DNA from: Rosa chinensis | Lineage: Eukaryota > Streptophyta > Magnoliopsida > Rosales > Rosaceae | Reading direction: 5' to 3' | Length of the DNA stretch: 64,000 nt | NCBI RefSeq assembly: GCF_002994745.2 | Contig: NC_037093.1 | Location: forward strand, 11,078,400 to 11,142,399 | Shown here: one piece after another, positions 24,080 through 35,090 of the stretch | How the letters are laid out: each line of letters starts with the position of its first letter | How positions within the stretch are numbered: position 1 is the stretch's first letter | Program-made: the position numbers and the translations under genes | Notes under the pieces: generated by a model | Told to the model about the DNA's origin: nothing | The model's input: only the letters and a program-made list of their open reading frames with translations | Database searches by the model: none

Positions 24080-24379
24080 CTTCACTGCTCCAAACTGCAC
24101 GGATCGAGCTGAACTTGCAATGTTTCAAGCTAGTAAGTTTCACAAAATAAGAAGCTCTTTTGTTGTTACTTTACTCTCAACTAGAAGCCATTTTCACACT
24201 CAAGGTACTTATTTTTTCTTTTCGATCTTTTCGTTTCTTTTCTTTTTGGCCCAAAGAGAGTATCAATAATTAGGACTTACCTAAAAGAGGACCACACTGT
24301 CATTTTGGATCGAAAAACGTGGAACAGTGAGAAAATAACGTGCATAAATTACCTCCACTTCTCCAGTCCTCTACCTTCC

Positions 24380-24387
24380 TATATATC
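24380..24387 (+). promoter_or_regulatory. TATA box of the intact cyclase gene
   Basis: TATATATC at 24380-24387 predicts a transcription start near 24410, downstream of an in-frame ATG at 24305, so translation should begin at 24449. Confidence 0.6.
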
Positions 24388-24448
24388 ACTTTTGTTCTCA
24401 CCAACTCAAATTACACAGCCTACTCAATATTCCACCAAGGCCAAAACC

Positions 24449-26376
24449 ATGAACCGACCCCTTCTCCATCCCCTCTTTCTCACATTTTCTTGCTTATTCT
24501 TCCTTGCTTCCTCCTCCTCCTCCTCAGGATACGGTCCCGGCGACACTTCAAAACCCGTTAGGAGGGAAGTATACGGCAATGGGAGAATCTTTGACATCAC
24601 CCACAGGTACACCCCGGAGATTCCCGTGTATGGTTCAAAGCTTGGGATCGGACATTTCCGCTGGCTCCAACTGAGCATGAAGAATGGTTCACTTACCAAC
24701 AACTCGGAATTCAAGCTGCCTGTTCACACCGGAACCCATGTTGATGCCCCTGGCCATGTGTTTGATGATTACTATGATGCTGGGTTTGATGTAGATCAGC
24801 TTGACTTGGAGGTACTCAATGGTAATAATGCATATTTGGCCTCTCTTTTTTTTTGAAATAGTTACACAAATGGTCACTCACCTATGAGTCATTCGACACT
24901 TTGGTTACTCAAATTTCAAATATATCACTTTGGTCACTCACGTAATGGGTTAAAAGTTTCTAAACAGTAGTGCTCTTTAGGTAATCTGTTGATGATTATT
25001 CTCAATGCTCACTGGTCATTACTCCTTTGAATAGGCCCTGCCCTTGTTGTTGATGTTCCCAGGGATAGCAACCTAACTGGTGCGCATTTCTTACTTCGAC
25101 TTCTCTGTATATACTTCAAATTCCCCATGTTTCCAGTAAGCAGTTTCAATTTTGTTCAATTTCTTACTATCAAAATGTTTAGATTGTTCTAGCACTTTTG
25201 TATCTCATGTTTCAAGAAACTGGTTTCAATTTTTCTGTATTTGAAATACTTGCTCTTGGCTTACCTTCACAGCTGAAGTGATGGAGTCGTTAAATATTCC
25301 CAAGGGTACTCGCCGAGTACTTTTCAGGACATTAAATACTGATAGGTAAACCATGAGAAATCGGATCCTCTGCTTATGTTCTTATATGTTGAATTGTTGA
25401 TAACGTACTTTTGTAACACACGTAGAGGAAAAGAAAAATGGAGTACGTCTTATAACTTGTTCTTATGCATTATGAAACTTAATCAATTGCAATTTTTAGG
25501 GGTCTTATGCATAAAAAGGAATTTGACTCAAGCTTTGTGGGATTCACGGAGGATGGAGCGAAATGGGTGGTTAAGAACACGGACATCAAACTTGTTGGTA
25601 CAACATTACTTCATTTTTTAGCTAATTTTAAAGATTGAACCTCTCCTTGATCACCTATGCAACCCCAAGCAGATGATTGCATTTATAAATTCATCCCACA
25701 CTTTCCAGTAATTAGTTACATGTAATCCATTTCTGTGCTTGATCTGATGCACTCCTGTTGATCTGTTATGAATGTAGGAACTGATTACTTTTCCATTGCT
25801 ACCTATGATGAAGCTATTCCGGCACATATTGCTTTTCTAAAGAGAAGGGTAAGAATTCTTATTCAATAGAAAAGAGAGCTTCTTCTAGTTTACAGCCCTA
25901 TACTAGTACAGCTGCTTGCCTGCTTCTTATTTAAACCAATGTGTCATCTTTCTTGGAAGTATTTCATTATGTTTATTGGGCCAAGTTATGATTTTGGTAG
26001 CTCTATTAATTTTGTCCGAGTTCCATTTAGGCATCTGTAAGTTTTAATTCTGTCAACATTTTTGCAACGAATCAACAGACTTACTATTTGGACTGGACTC
26101 GCATATGTGAATTGTTAATTATCATTACAAAGAACTTAATTTGTTTTCCAAACCTACTTGCCCATGCTTTTCTGAGCTTTCGTTAAAATGTAATAGGGAT
26201 TTAATTTGTTAATTATACCCTGCAGTTCAATGTTTAAACTTATGTTTCAGGAAATCATACCTGTGGAAGGCCTAAAGCTTGATGGCATAAAACCAGGAAA
26301 TTATTCTGTGCATTGCTTACCTCTAAGGTTGCTTGGTGCTGAAGGAGCACCAACAAGATGCATTCTCATCAAATGA
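24449..26376 (+). CDS. Secreted cyclase / kynurenine formamidase-like protein (copy C, intact)
   Basis: Six exons: 24449-24821, 25035-25079, 25273-25345, 25500-25597, 25778-25848 and 26251-26376, all with GT-AG borders and consistent phase, giving 261 residues. Residues 1 to about 22 form a signal peptide. The metal-binding motif [11 protein letters not shown] at 93-103 is the hallmark of the cyclase family (Pfam PF04199), metal-dependent hydrolases that include kynurenine formamidase; the Arabidopsis CYCLASE relatives are extracellular. The substrate here is unknown. The upstream ATG at 24305 is in frame but precedes the predicted transcription start and would bury the signal peptide. Exon sizes match broken copy A exactly, which makes them close paralogues; copies A and C point away from each other. 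Confidence 0.92.
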
Positions 26377-26989
26377 TCCGGACTCTATTCCATTGTATAT
26401 ATGTATATATATTTAAGTTACTTGGTTGCAAACACTGAACTACAGCTAGCTTTAACTTTAAACCAAATTATAGGTTGGCCACCAGCTTAATTAACTGTTC
26501 AACTGCTTTCATCATAGTTTCAACTATGGCAGAACACATTTCTGCTAGTAGCATCTTGAATCAATTCGAATGATGTACTAATTAAAACTCGTTACCAATT
26601 AATTTATAGGAGCTGATCGAGATGGTCTACAAAGGCTTTGAAGTTTGAACTGAATAAAAAAACAGTAGATGTTATGGATAATTCTCTCTCGTACTCTTGT
26701 TGTTAATATATAGAGACAGAGCTATGCCTGTTGTGTATGGCATCTGCTACTGCTAGACAGGGTACTGCAGGCTCTAAAAAATATAATACTCTAATCCAAC
26801 TTCTAGAAATTGTACTGCGTGCTCATAAGTTGACAATTCCATATGAAAGTTGCCCTTTCAAACCAAATTATAAAGAAACAAAAGAAAATTGACATATGGA
26901 GTTAGATTGTTGAGAATTTTAAACCTCACAGTGGTTTTTTAATTTCAAGCATTGAATACTCAATCAATTCGAGGGGTTTAGTCTTCAAT
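26377..26989. other. Intergenic between cyclase and Root cap gene
   Basis: Cyclase 3' untranslated region followed by the upstream region of the Root cap gene. No clear TATA box or repeat was picked out. Confidence 0.4.
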
Positions 26990-27366
26990 ATGGCTCTCTC
27001 CAAACTGCTAGTTTTTGTTCCAATTATCTTCCTAATTCTGATGGGAATGATGACCGAGGCAGCAACTCCTCCGGGAATTGCCAAGAATCCTAGCAATGCA
27101 AGGTGTTTGATAGAGAAGTACAAGCACTGTTACAATTTGGTGCATGTGTGCCCCAAGTTTTGTCCCGATAAGTGCACAGTTGAGTGTGTGTCATGTAAAC
27201 CCATCTGTTCTGGGGGCACAACATCTCCCACTACACCTTCACCGACACCTACACCTACCGCACCAACTCCTACTCCATCACCTCCCATATATTACCCTCC
27301 TCCTCCTAAAACGCCCACACCGCCTACTCCAACCCCAACACCGCCAACTCCAACTCCCACACCACC
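26990..27366 (+). pseudogene. Root cap-family gene, 5' part (split by Gypsy element)
   Basis: Open from ATG 26990: signal peptide (residues 1-25), then eight cysteines (39, 47, 54, 58, 62, 66, 69, 73) in a CPxxCPxxC and CxxCKPxC arrangement, then a proline-threonine-rich tail of repeated TPTPTPP type. It is cut at 27366 by the Gypsy LTR; the frame would end four bases into the LTR. The same gene resumes at 43426. The family (Root cap, PF06830) is known from proteins of root cap and related plant tissues, probably wall-associated; molecular function is unknown. Confidence 0.85.
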
Positions 27367-28183
27367 TGTTTGAGCCCAAAATTAATTTTGGCAAGATCTT
27401 TTAGTGGATTTAGCACAGCGGGCCGATACCTGCGGCCCAAAAATAAGTCTACTTAGGTTTGGATTACAGCTTCGCCCATTCCATAATCCATGAGGAAAAC
27501 GAAACCTTATTAGAGTCAAGTAGCAGAAATTGAATAGGAAACTTCAATCAATAATCCTTCTATAGTAAGGAACGGTCAAAACCCTAAGTATAAATACTAG
27601 GTTTCAAGGACAGGAGCAGGAGCTCTCTCAAAATCAATCAATCCCAGCGATTACAAAGCCTCCCCGGAGCAAACCTTCAACCTCGTTGAAACCCGGTGAC
27701 CGCGTGCCAGTCCTAGTCTCTCCAAGAGCCGACTGTCAGCATCACCAGAACAACCCGGCGACCGTGCTTCCAGTCCTAGTCTCTCCGCGAGCCGACTGCC
27801 AGTACTACTGCCACCGAGACTCTCTCGACCAGCGAAGCAAGGGTAACGCCCTCGCAACCCAGCGAAGCTAAAGTCACGCTTTAGCAAAACCCGTGCTTTC
27901 TCCAAACTTCCCAGTGATTGCTCTGCTCAGCCTACAACGTTGAGTATCGATTCGGTGACGCGAAGAGATCACATCCAAAGTCCTTATCCGTAAGGCAAGA
28001 AGTCCTTTCTCGGAAGGCTAGAGAAGAACCTAGTGGCGAGGTTGGTGCTCTCCTCGTCCACAGTGCTTGAAGAAGAAATCAGGTCAAGGGACTCCCCCGA
28101 CGACTGCACCCCATGGTGCTGGCACACCCGCGCACAGGCTCAAAAGAGACAGTTTGCACGCCAATTGGTTTTGGAGCCAAACA
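27367..28183 (+). repeat. 5' LTR of the Tat Gypsy element
   Basis: 817 bp, TGTTTGAGCCC...GCCAAACA. TATAAATA at 27589-27596 is the likely promoter. It keeps about 273 bp (27868-28140) absent from the 3' LTR. Confidence 0.93.
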
Positions 28184-28204
28184 TTTTGGCACGCCCAGTG
28201 GGAC
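28184..28204 (+). promoter_or_regulatory. Primer-binding-site region of the Gypsy element
   Basis: TTTTGGCACGCCCAGTGGGA directly follows the 5' LTR, the position of the primer site. The tRNA was not identified with certainty. A similar TTGGCACGCCCGC occurs at 61272-61284. Confidence 0.6.
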
Positions 28205-28390
28205 GGACAATAGTGTCTCTTCGTGAACGTAGCCATTGGGAAGTCGAGCGAAAACCCTTACCAAAAGGCTTACGCTAACTACTCAAAGCATAAGACCTCC
28301 AGTTACAGACTGCATTCTCGTGCAGACTGTCGTGGTCTTTCTGAAGAACAAGTGACTCAAAGATTTTCTCGTCATTCCCAATCATCCGAT

Positions 28391-30958
28391 ATGTCAACTG
28401 AACGAGGAGAGAATCACCCGACCGCTACTGAGGGTCAGAATGTCACTACTAATCAGGCCAGTGAGCCTGTCATCACTACCGCTGTCTCCAATACAGTGGA
28501 AAGTGGAGGAAGAGAGGCTTTCGTTGCGAAGCCTATTCCAGAGGGAGCGACCTCCGAGGTGAGGTTCGCGATCATCATGGAGAATATTGAAAATCATCGC
28601 AAGAAGATAGCCGCTGATTTTGAAAGGGAAACCGCGAAAACAGACCGGCTCATAGGCGAACTAGACCAGCGCATTACCCGACATGCAGAAGATACTAAGC
28701 AACAAATCGCACAATCAGAGAGTGCAGTAAGGGCTCATGCCACAGGTATCGCTAGTGAGCAGAATCAGTGCCAAAAAGAGATCATGGAGGCTATCACGAA
28801 CCAAACCAAGCAGACTGCGTTAGATATGGCAGGTCTTCGCAAGGATGGCGCTAACCTCGCAACCGAGGTGGCCATGCAAAGAGCAGAATTGAACCGGGCA
28901 AGAGAAGTATTGAACAAAGCTTTAGGGGATCCTAATGCTATCCTCGGCTCCCTTGGCCAGCCATCTGGTTCGGGCAAGTACGTGCCGCCAAACCAGCGAG
29001 AGAAGGTTAGCAGCAATACCGCTACACCTTCCACAGCCGTTACTGCTACGCAACTGAAAAGTAAAGAGCAAGCTTTGGTTATTGGAGGCAGCAAAGAAAA
29101 TGCCACCCCGTCAGGCGAATAGACCACCAGACAAAAGCATCAGGCATCAAAAGTTGGTGGAACCTCGTCCGGCTCTACCACATTCGTTCAATACGACAGC
29201 GACGGGGCAGAAAACGTATACCAAGAACTGCCAGGAAGCTATTATGGTATTGACCAGGCTGGCAACCCGATTAAGATAATAGCCTTAACAAAAGAGATGC
29301 CCATACCAACAGTGACTCTTCAGCAACCAGCTACAACCCACGTTGTACATGTAGGAGAAGGGACAGTGACTCTAAACCAAGCAATACCCTTGCAGGCTAC
29401 TCGCCATACTGTGGCAACACCCCCTCCTCCGCCTTCGGGTCCAGAATATGTAAGATGTGAAGAGGTAGAGGAGATGATCAGGCTGGCTAATCCTAGGACC
29501 CAAGTGGATGGGGTCTATGAGGGACCTTTCCCGCCGCATGTAATGCTCGCGCCTTTTCCCAGGGGTTATAAAAATATCATATTTTCTACTTTTTCAGGAG
29601 AAGACACCGAGAATGCGGCTACCCATCTGGCCAGGTTTAGGGTACAATGCGGCCAATACCAGAATGATGATATCCTCAAATGTAGGATCTTTGGCACTTC
29701 TCTCTCGGGAGCTGCCTTTAGATGGTTTTCCAAACTTCAGCCAGAGACCGTGGCGGATTGGCCCGCAATGGAAAAGCTTTTCCGTGAAACCTTTGGAGCC
29801 ATTGAGCCTGAGGTTGACTTGGCTTCTCTCACTCAGATGGCCCAACAGCCTACAGAGTCCGCTGTGGCCTATCTTCAGCGCTTCCAAATTCAGAAAGCCA
29901 AGCTGAATGTCATCCTACCTGAGAAAGAGTTAGTCAAACTGGCGATCAAGGGTTTGGAACCTCGTCAGCGAAAGAAGCAACATGGCAGCATGATCCAGTC
30001 AATGGGAGAGCTCATCACAGAGGTAGGCAGCTTTGAACATCTCCTCAGAGAAACTGACGCAAGGAAGAATGCGTCCAAAGGGACTTATGTACCAGGAAAA
30101 CATCGCACCGTAGTGGCCCTGAGCTACCAGCCGGCTACTTATGACCCTTACTACCATTATCACATTGAAGAAGTGGTTCAAGATGACGATGAGGAAGAGG
30201 AGAATGATATCGCTGCTTATGAACTAACCGGGAGGAAGAATCCAGCCCTGAAGCAACTGAAAATTTCCAAGGAGCCTGTCAAGCTCAAATTGATGGCCTT
30301 CACCAAACCTGAATTCGCCACATATACTTATGATGCCAATAAGGCACATAAGATTATGGATGAGATGATCGCCGCGAAGATGGTGAAGACCGACTTTGGA
30401 CCTTTTCCTCGACCAGACCAGCTGAAAGGGAAGAAGTACTGCAAATTCCACAACCTGTGGAATCACAATACCGCGGACTGTGTGAAGCTCAAAGACCAGA
30501 TTCAGGTATGGCTTAATAACGGCAGTTTGCAGGTGGAAGCTCCAGTAACGGCGACAGTGCTCGTAGACTTGAACCATTTTCCTGACACTGGGATCAATAT
30601 GGTCGATATGAATTGGGCCAAGCAGAACCAGAGGAAACCAACCTTGGATTCGAGTACAAGGGAACGAGAAGAAAAGTCTGCTGAGGATGAAACCCCTGCA
30701 AAGAAGAAAGCAAGACCAGTCGGAAAAGCCTCACCCGTGGTCCTATGCTCGCGATGCAAAGAAGAGTGTGGCATCCAAGTGTCACATGAAGAGGTCGACC
30801 AGACATTTCATTTTGGCTCTCTCCCGCCCATTAAGTGGGCCTCGCCATCGCGGAACTATCAACCTTCTAGCCCAAGAGAAAAAGAGAAAATGGAGTCATC
30901 ACCATCCCCAAAGGACTCCAATTTATTCAAGAAACTGAGAGCGGCCGCGGTTGTTTAG
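28391..30958 (+). pseudogene. Gypsy gag
   Basis: One frame from ATG 28391 with a stop (TAG) at 29120-29122. The N-terminal part contains a long alpha-helical, probably coiled-coil stretch (28560-28900). The Retrotrans_gag core lies at about 29570-30060 (IFSTFSGEDTENAATHLARF, GAAFRWFSKL). Further on is a CKFHNLWNHNTADC knuckle-like motif (30439-30480). A second TAG at 30956-30958 separates it from the rest of the polyprotein, which stays in the same frame. In the living element gag-pol was probably one long frame. Confidence 0.85.
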
Positions 30959-33158
30959 AAACAAGAGGAGAAGGCCACGAACGAGCGCAAGGACATTCTG
31001 ACCAAGCCCTATATCCCACCTGCTCCATCCGCCACCATCAAGGAAGGAAAATGGTACACCAGGGAAAAGGGGAAGGCAATGGAAATAAGCCCTTCCAGGA
31101 AGAGGAAACTGCAGCGCAGGTTTGGGGAAGCCAAGCGCGCGCTAGAGGCTCTTGACCAGGGCCTGATCAAGCCTTTGCAATTGGTCAAATCACCTGAGCA
31201 GTATCAGAAGGAGATGGAGGCACTAGGTGCTAAGCCATTAATGGCTCCCCGCAGCCTTCAGAAACAAGCAACAGGGGCATCTAAGCCCAGTGTTTTTTGC
31301 AGGATCACTGAAGAGAGAACACCTCCTCCAGCTCGAAAAGAGAGTTCGCCGACTCGGCGACCACATGTCAGGCGCAGGTTGTTTCGCGAAGAACCAGAAG
31401 CTAAATCTTCGATTTTTGAGAGACTGGGGGGCAAGGACAAGACTACCGATACTTTACAGTGGAGACCAAAAAGAGTCCAGAGTGTAGTGGTCGCTCCCCT
31501 AGAGGTAAGCACAGCAAGGGAACCGAAGTCAGACTCGCCCAAGCAGGCTCCTGTGATACAAGAACACAAGCAGTGTGAGGTAAAAGGCCTTACAGAGGAG
31601 TAGTTAGTAGATCGGTTGGCTAAGCAATTCAACATTGACGCCCATGTCAACGAACCCAAGCTTAATCTGGAAGATGACATGGAGGAGACAGATATGACTG
31701 ACACGTCTTGCAACATGGTTTACGTACTCCCCGCGCGGTATGCGCTACCGGTCGCCGCTCAGGACTACGTCGAAGCTGAGGAAAGTAGTTTGCAGCCCTT
31801 GCAGATCACATCGGCAGTCACGACACCTGTGGAAGAAGCTGTGTTTCTTGAAACGGAGGATGCTCACAGCAAAGAATTCGTCATGAGCTTCACCAAGCTA
31901 ACACCTGCTATGGTCCAACACATGAGACCTTTATATATCACAGCAGAAGTTGGCGGCACCAAAGTTAGCAAGATCATGGTTGATACCAGAGTTGCCGTTA
32001 ATGTCATCACTACCAGGACCATGCACTTGCTCGGAATCATGAAGGAGAAAATCCAGTCTACATCCCTCACCCTAAAAAACTTCACGGGGACTGTAACAAA
32101 AACCCTGGGATTACTTTTCTTGCGCATCAAGGTTGGCCCTGCTGAGGGAGTTTATGCTTTCTTTGTGACAGATTGTTATGTGGCCTACAGTGCTATTCTG
32201 GGCAGAGACTGGATCCATCGGAGCTACTGTGTTCCGTCAACTCTCCATCAGGAACTAGTTATGTGGAACAGGGAGACAGATAAAGCGGAGGTGATTAAAG
32301 CGGATCCTCGTCCATTCCCAGTTTCCGCGAATTATGTAGATGTCGGGTACTATTTAGAGCCTATCACTCCATTGCAGGTCAGTGGCATCGATGACAAAGG
32401 TCGCCCCACAAGGGTGACCGCCTCTAAATTGGCACAGTGGGGGCTTACGCTCGCAAAAGAAGGCTTGGAAAGGCCTGGCCACGCTGTGCCCAAGCCCTTA
32501 AACGATTAATGGATTACGACCTTCCAGAGGAAGGGATAGAGGCCTTCCACTCGCTGTATGAAAGACTATCTTCGTACTTAGTGGAAAAAGAGGCCTATGA
32601 TCGAGTCGCGATCTTAGAGGCCGTTAATGAAACACTCTCTGAACAGGAACAAGAAGATGAGGTCGATATTCAGCTCGCTCCGGCAGCGCTGGACGACACA
32701 CCTCCTTAGGTCAGAGATACTACCGAGAAGGTCAATCTCGGAACAGCAAATGAACCTATGGAAGTGGTTATCAGTGCTTACTTAGGGCCTAGCGAGAAAC
32801 AGAGGCTCATTGACTTATTACATGAATTCAAAGACTGCTTCGCGGAGAAATATGAAGACATGTCCGGCCTGTCACCGAACTTGGTTTGCCATCAACTGCC
32901 AACACTCCCTGACAAGAGGCCTGTGAAACAAGAGCCACGAAGAATGAATTCAGACACCCAAGTCCTCATCAAAGAAGAAGTCGAAAAAATGCACAAATCG
33001 GGCATTATCAAGGTAGCCAAATACAATCAGTGGCTATCTAATATAGTGCCTGTTCGCAAGAAGAATGGCAAGATAAGGGTCTGCGTAGACTACAGAGACC
33101 TTAATATCGCTACACCTAAAGATGTCTACCCCATGCCGGTCGCGGATATGTTGGTAGA
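30959..33158 (+). pseudogene. Gypsy protease and N-terminal RT
   Basis: Continues the gag frame with a TAG at 31601-31603. The retropepsin-like protease lies at about 31930-32230 (KIMVDTRVAVNVI), where the usual D-T-G active site reads D-T-R, so it should be inactive. A frameshift lies near 32480-32510 and a TAG at 32707-32709. RT begins about 32990 (KSGIIKVAKYNQWLSNIVPV, IRVCVDYRDLN) and is interrupted at 33158 by the solo LTR. Confidence 0.88.
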
Positions 33159-35085
33159 TGATTTGAGTGCTTGAATGCAACTTTCGCGCAATAAGGGCAC
33201 GGTCATCAAAGAAGTGGCAAATATTTAGACCCGAAATTATCGTACCACGGGGATTGAAAAGGTAACTTCAATCCTTGGTTATGCCGATTACTAAGTCACT
33301 AACAATTAACAAAAAAAACCTAAAAATAGCACCAAGCTATTTACATACCCGGCTCGGAACAACCAAGCCTAAAATGGGTCAAGAGAACCACAAATAAATG
33401 CGGAAGCTCACAACCAAATGGTATGGACAATGAAAGTGGTTTGTGAAAATTGATTTTTTTAATTACGAAGAAAATAAAATTGACAATTGAAAATTAAAAT
33501 TAAAATTAAAAATAAAGATAATAGAAACTAATCAAGAAATGGAAATTAGGTCACTAGGGTATCCTCCTAGCCAAATTTAATGCACAAATATATTCGGACA
33601 ATGGTCATTCAATTCATAGTGGCATCAAGAATCGTACCCAAGGCTTTTCAAGGCTCATGGATCAATAGATTCCTTAAAGAGTATTCCTACTCCGGATCAA
33701 GGGTCGTAGAAACTCAATTGGGACAATCTAGAGTCTTGTTAGGGCCTCTAGTTGCACCAAAAGGCGAAGAGTCCTAGAATCAAGGTTCCCAAGCTAGCCA
33801 ATACGGCAATCGAAATTGGTATTGTAACTAACCATGTTCTAAACAAGTGTCCTAGCCATGAATTAGAGAAGTGATTAGGTCCCCTAATTTGTTCTAGACA
33901 TGCTCATCTACACATTCAAGAGTTAATCAAGCTCCTAAGCATGCATCTAAGCCAAATATTATAGAATAGAACATACGCCAAACACGAAATTGAAAACCAT
34001 TAAATCAAAACATATTTATTACATTAAATCCATGCTAGGGCTCAAACCCTAGCTTCCTAAATAGACTACTCACAATCCATCCACAAATCAACAACAATAT
34101 TCATCAATTAAATAGGTAAAGGTGAAGAAGAGTGAGAAGTAACAAGAACAAGTCACAAATTGCTATGGAGCAATTATGACAAGCCTTGATTGATGGCTTC
34201 CCACTATACCCAATCTCAAATCTTGATGCCTCTTGAAATCCCTTGAGAAATTGATGAGGATTTGATGGAATTTTGGTGTGGTGAATCTTGTTGAGGTGAT
34301 GGTGGATCTTGGTGAGGAGAAAAATAATCTTAGTGAGGAGGAAAATGGATCTTGGTGAGGTGGAGTGGATCTTGGTGAGGAAGTTCTTGGTGTAGAGGAA
34401 AATGGTGTGGAGTGAGAGAGAGAGGGTGCGGCTACTGTTGTTGGTGTCTGAGAGAAAGAGAGTCGTCCTCCCTGGGAATAGGGTTCTCTGTCGAAGAGTG
34501 AAGGGATGATTATATATGGTGCTGCAGTCTGAGGGTTAAATAGGCACGTGAAAGCATGTGAGGTGAGAGTCATCTTTGCAGAGAAGAGAGGAGCTAAGGT
34601 TGCTACGTGTCAAAAATTGAATGGCTGCACCTATTGATTAATTGGACCATAATTAAGCGGCTGTGGCTCCCCTCCCCCTGCACGTGCATGGCTTCTACAG
34701 TTCAACCAAAGCTTGATTAATTAAGCTAATTAATCAAGTGATTAATTAACTTAATTAATTAAGCTGCATTATTTTCTTTTCTTTTCTTTTCCCCATTTTT
34801 TTTCTTTCTTCTCTTCTACCTCAACGCACTTCCACACATTATCAGAGATGGTTTGATTCCGCTCTCTTGATGGTGTTGACTACGGTTGACCCGCGTTGAC
34901 TTTTTCGTTCTTTTGTCGGAAACTCCAATTTGCTCCAATTTGGAACCATTTTCTCTCGTTTCCGCAATTCCGCTTATTTTCTACAAAGTAAATAAAAATA
35001 GATTAATTACATATTAATTGACATGAGGATTAGCTTAATTCTAGTGTTTTAGATATAATTACACGCATATAAATGCGTATAATCA
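33159..35085 (-). mobile_element. Solo LTR, 1.93 kb, in Gypsy RT
   Basis: Begins TGATTTGAG and ends GTATAATCA on the plus strand, with target duplication gtaga at 33154-33158 and 35086-35090. Same family as 12692-14673 and in the same (minus) orientation. Insert plus duplication is 1932 bp, divisible by three, so by chance the host frame is kept on both sides. Non-coding. Confidence 0.88.
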
Positions 35086-35090
35086 GTAGA

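Noticed and set aside
24305..24448. Upstream in-frame ATG as the cyclase start
   Set aside because: It lies before the TATA box at 24380 and would put about 48 residues before the signal peptide.
27651..27905. Open frames inside the Gypsy LTR on both strands
   Set aside because: LTR sequence, with the same open pieces in the 3' LTR; no protein motif.
28223..28390. Gag start at GTG 28223
   Set aside because: The first ATG in frame is 28391; plants rarely start at GTG.
34163..34573. Minus-strand open frame in the solo LTR, 34163-34573
   Set aside because: Low-complexity serine/threonine/proline reading of LTR sequence; not conserved in the related LTR at 12692-14673.
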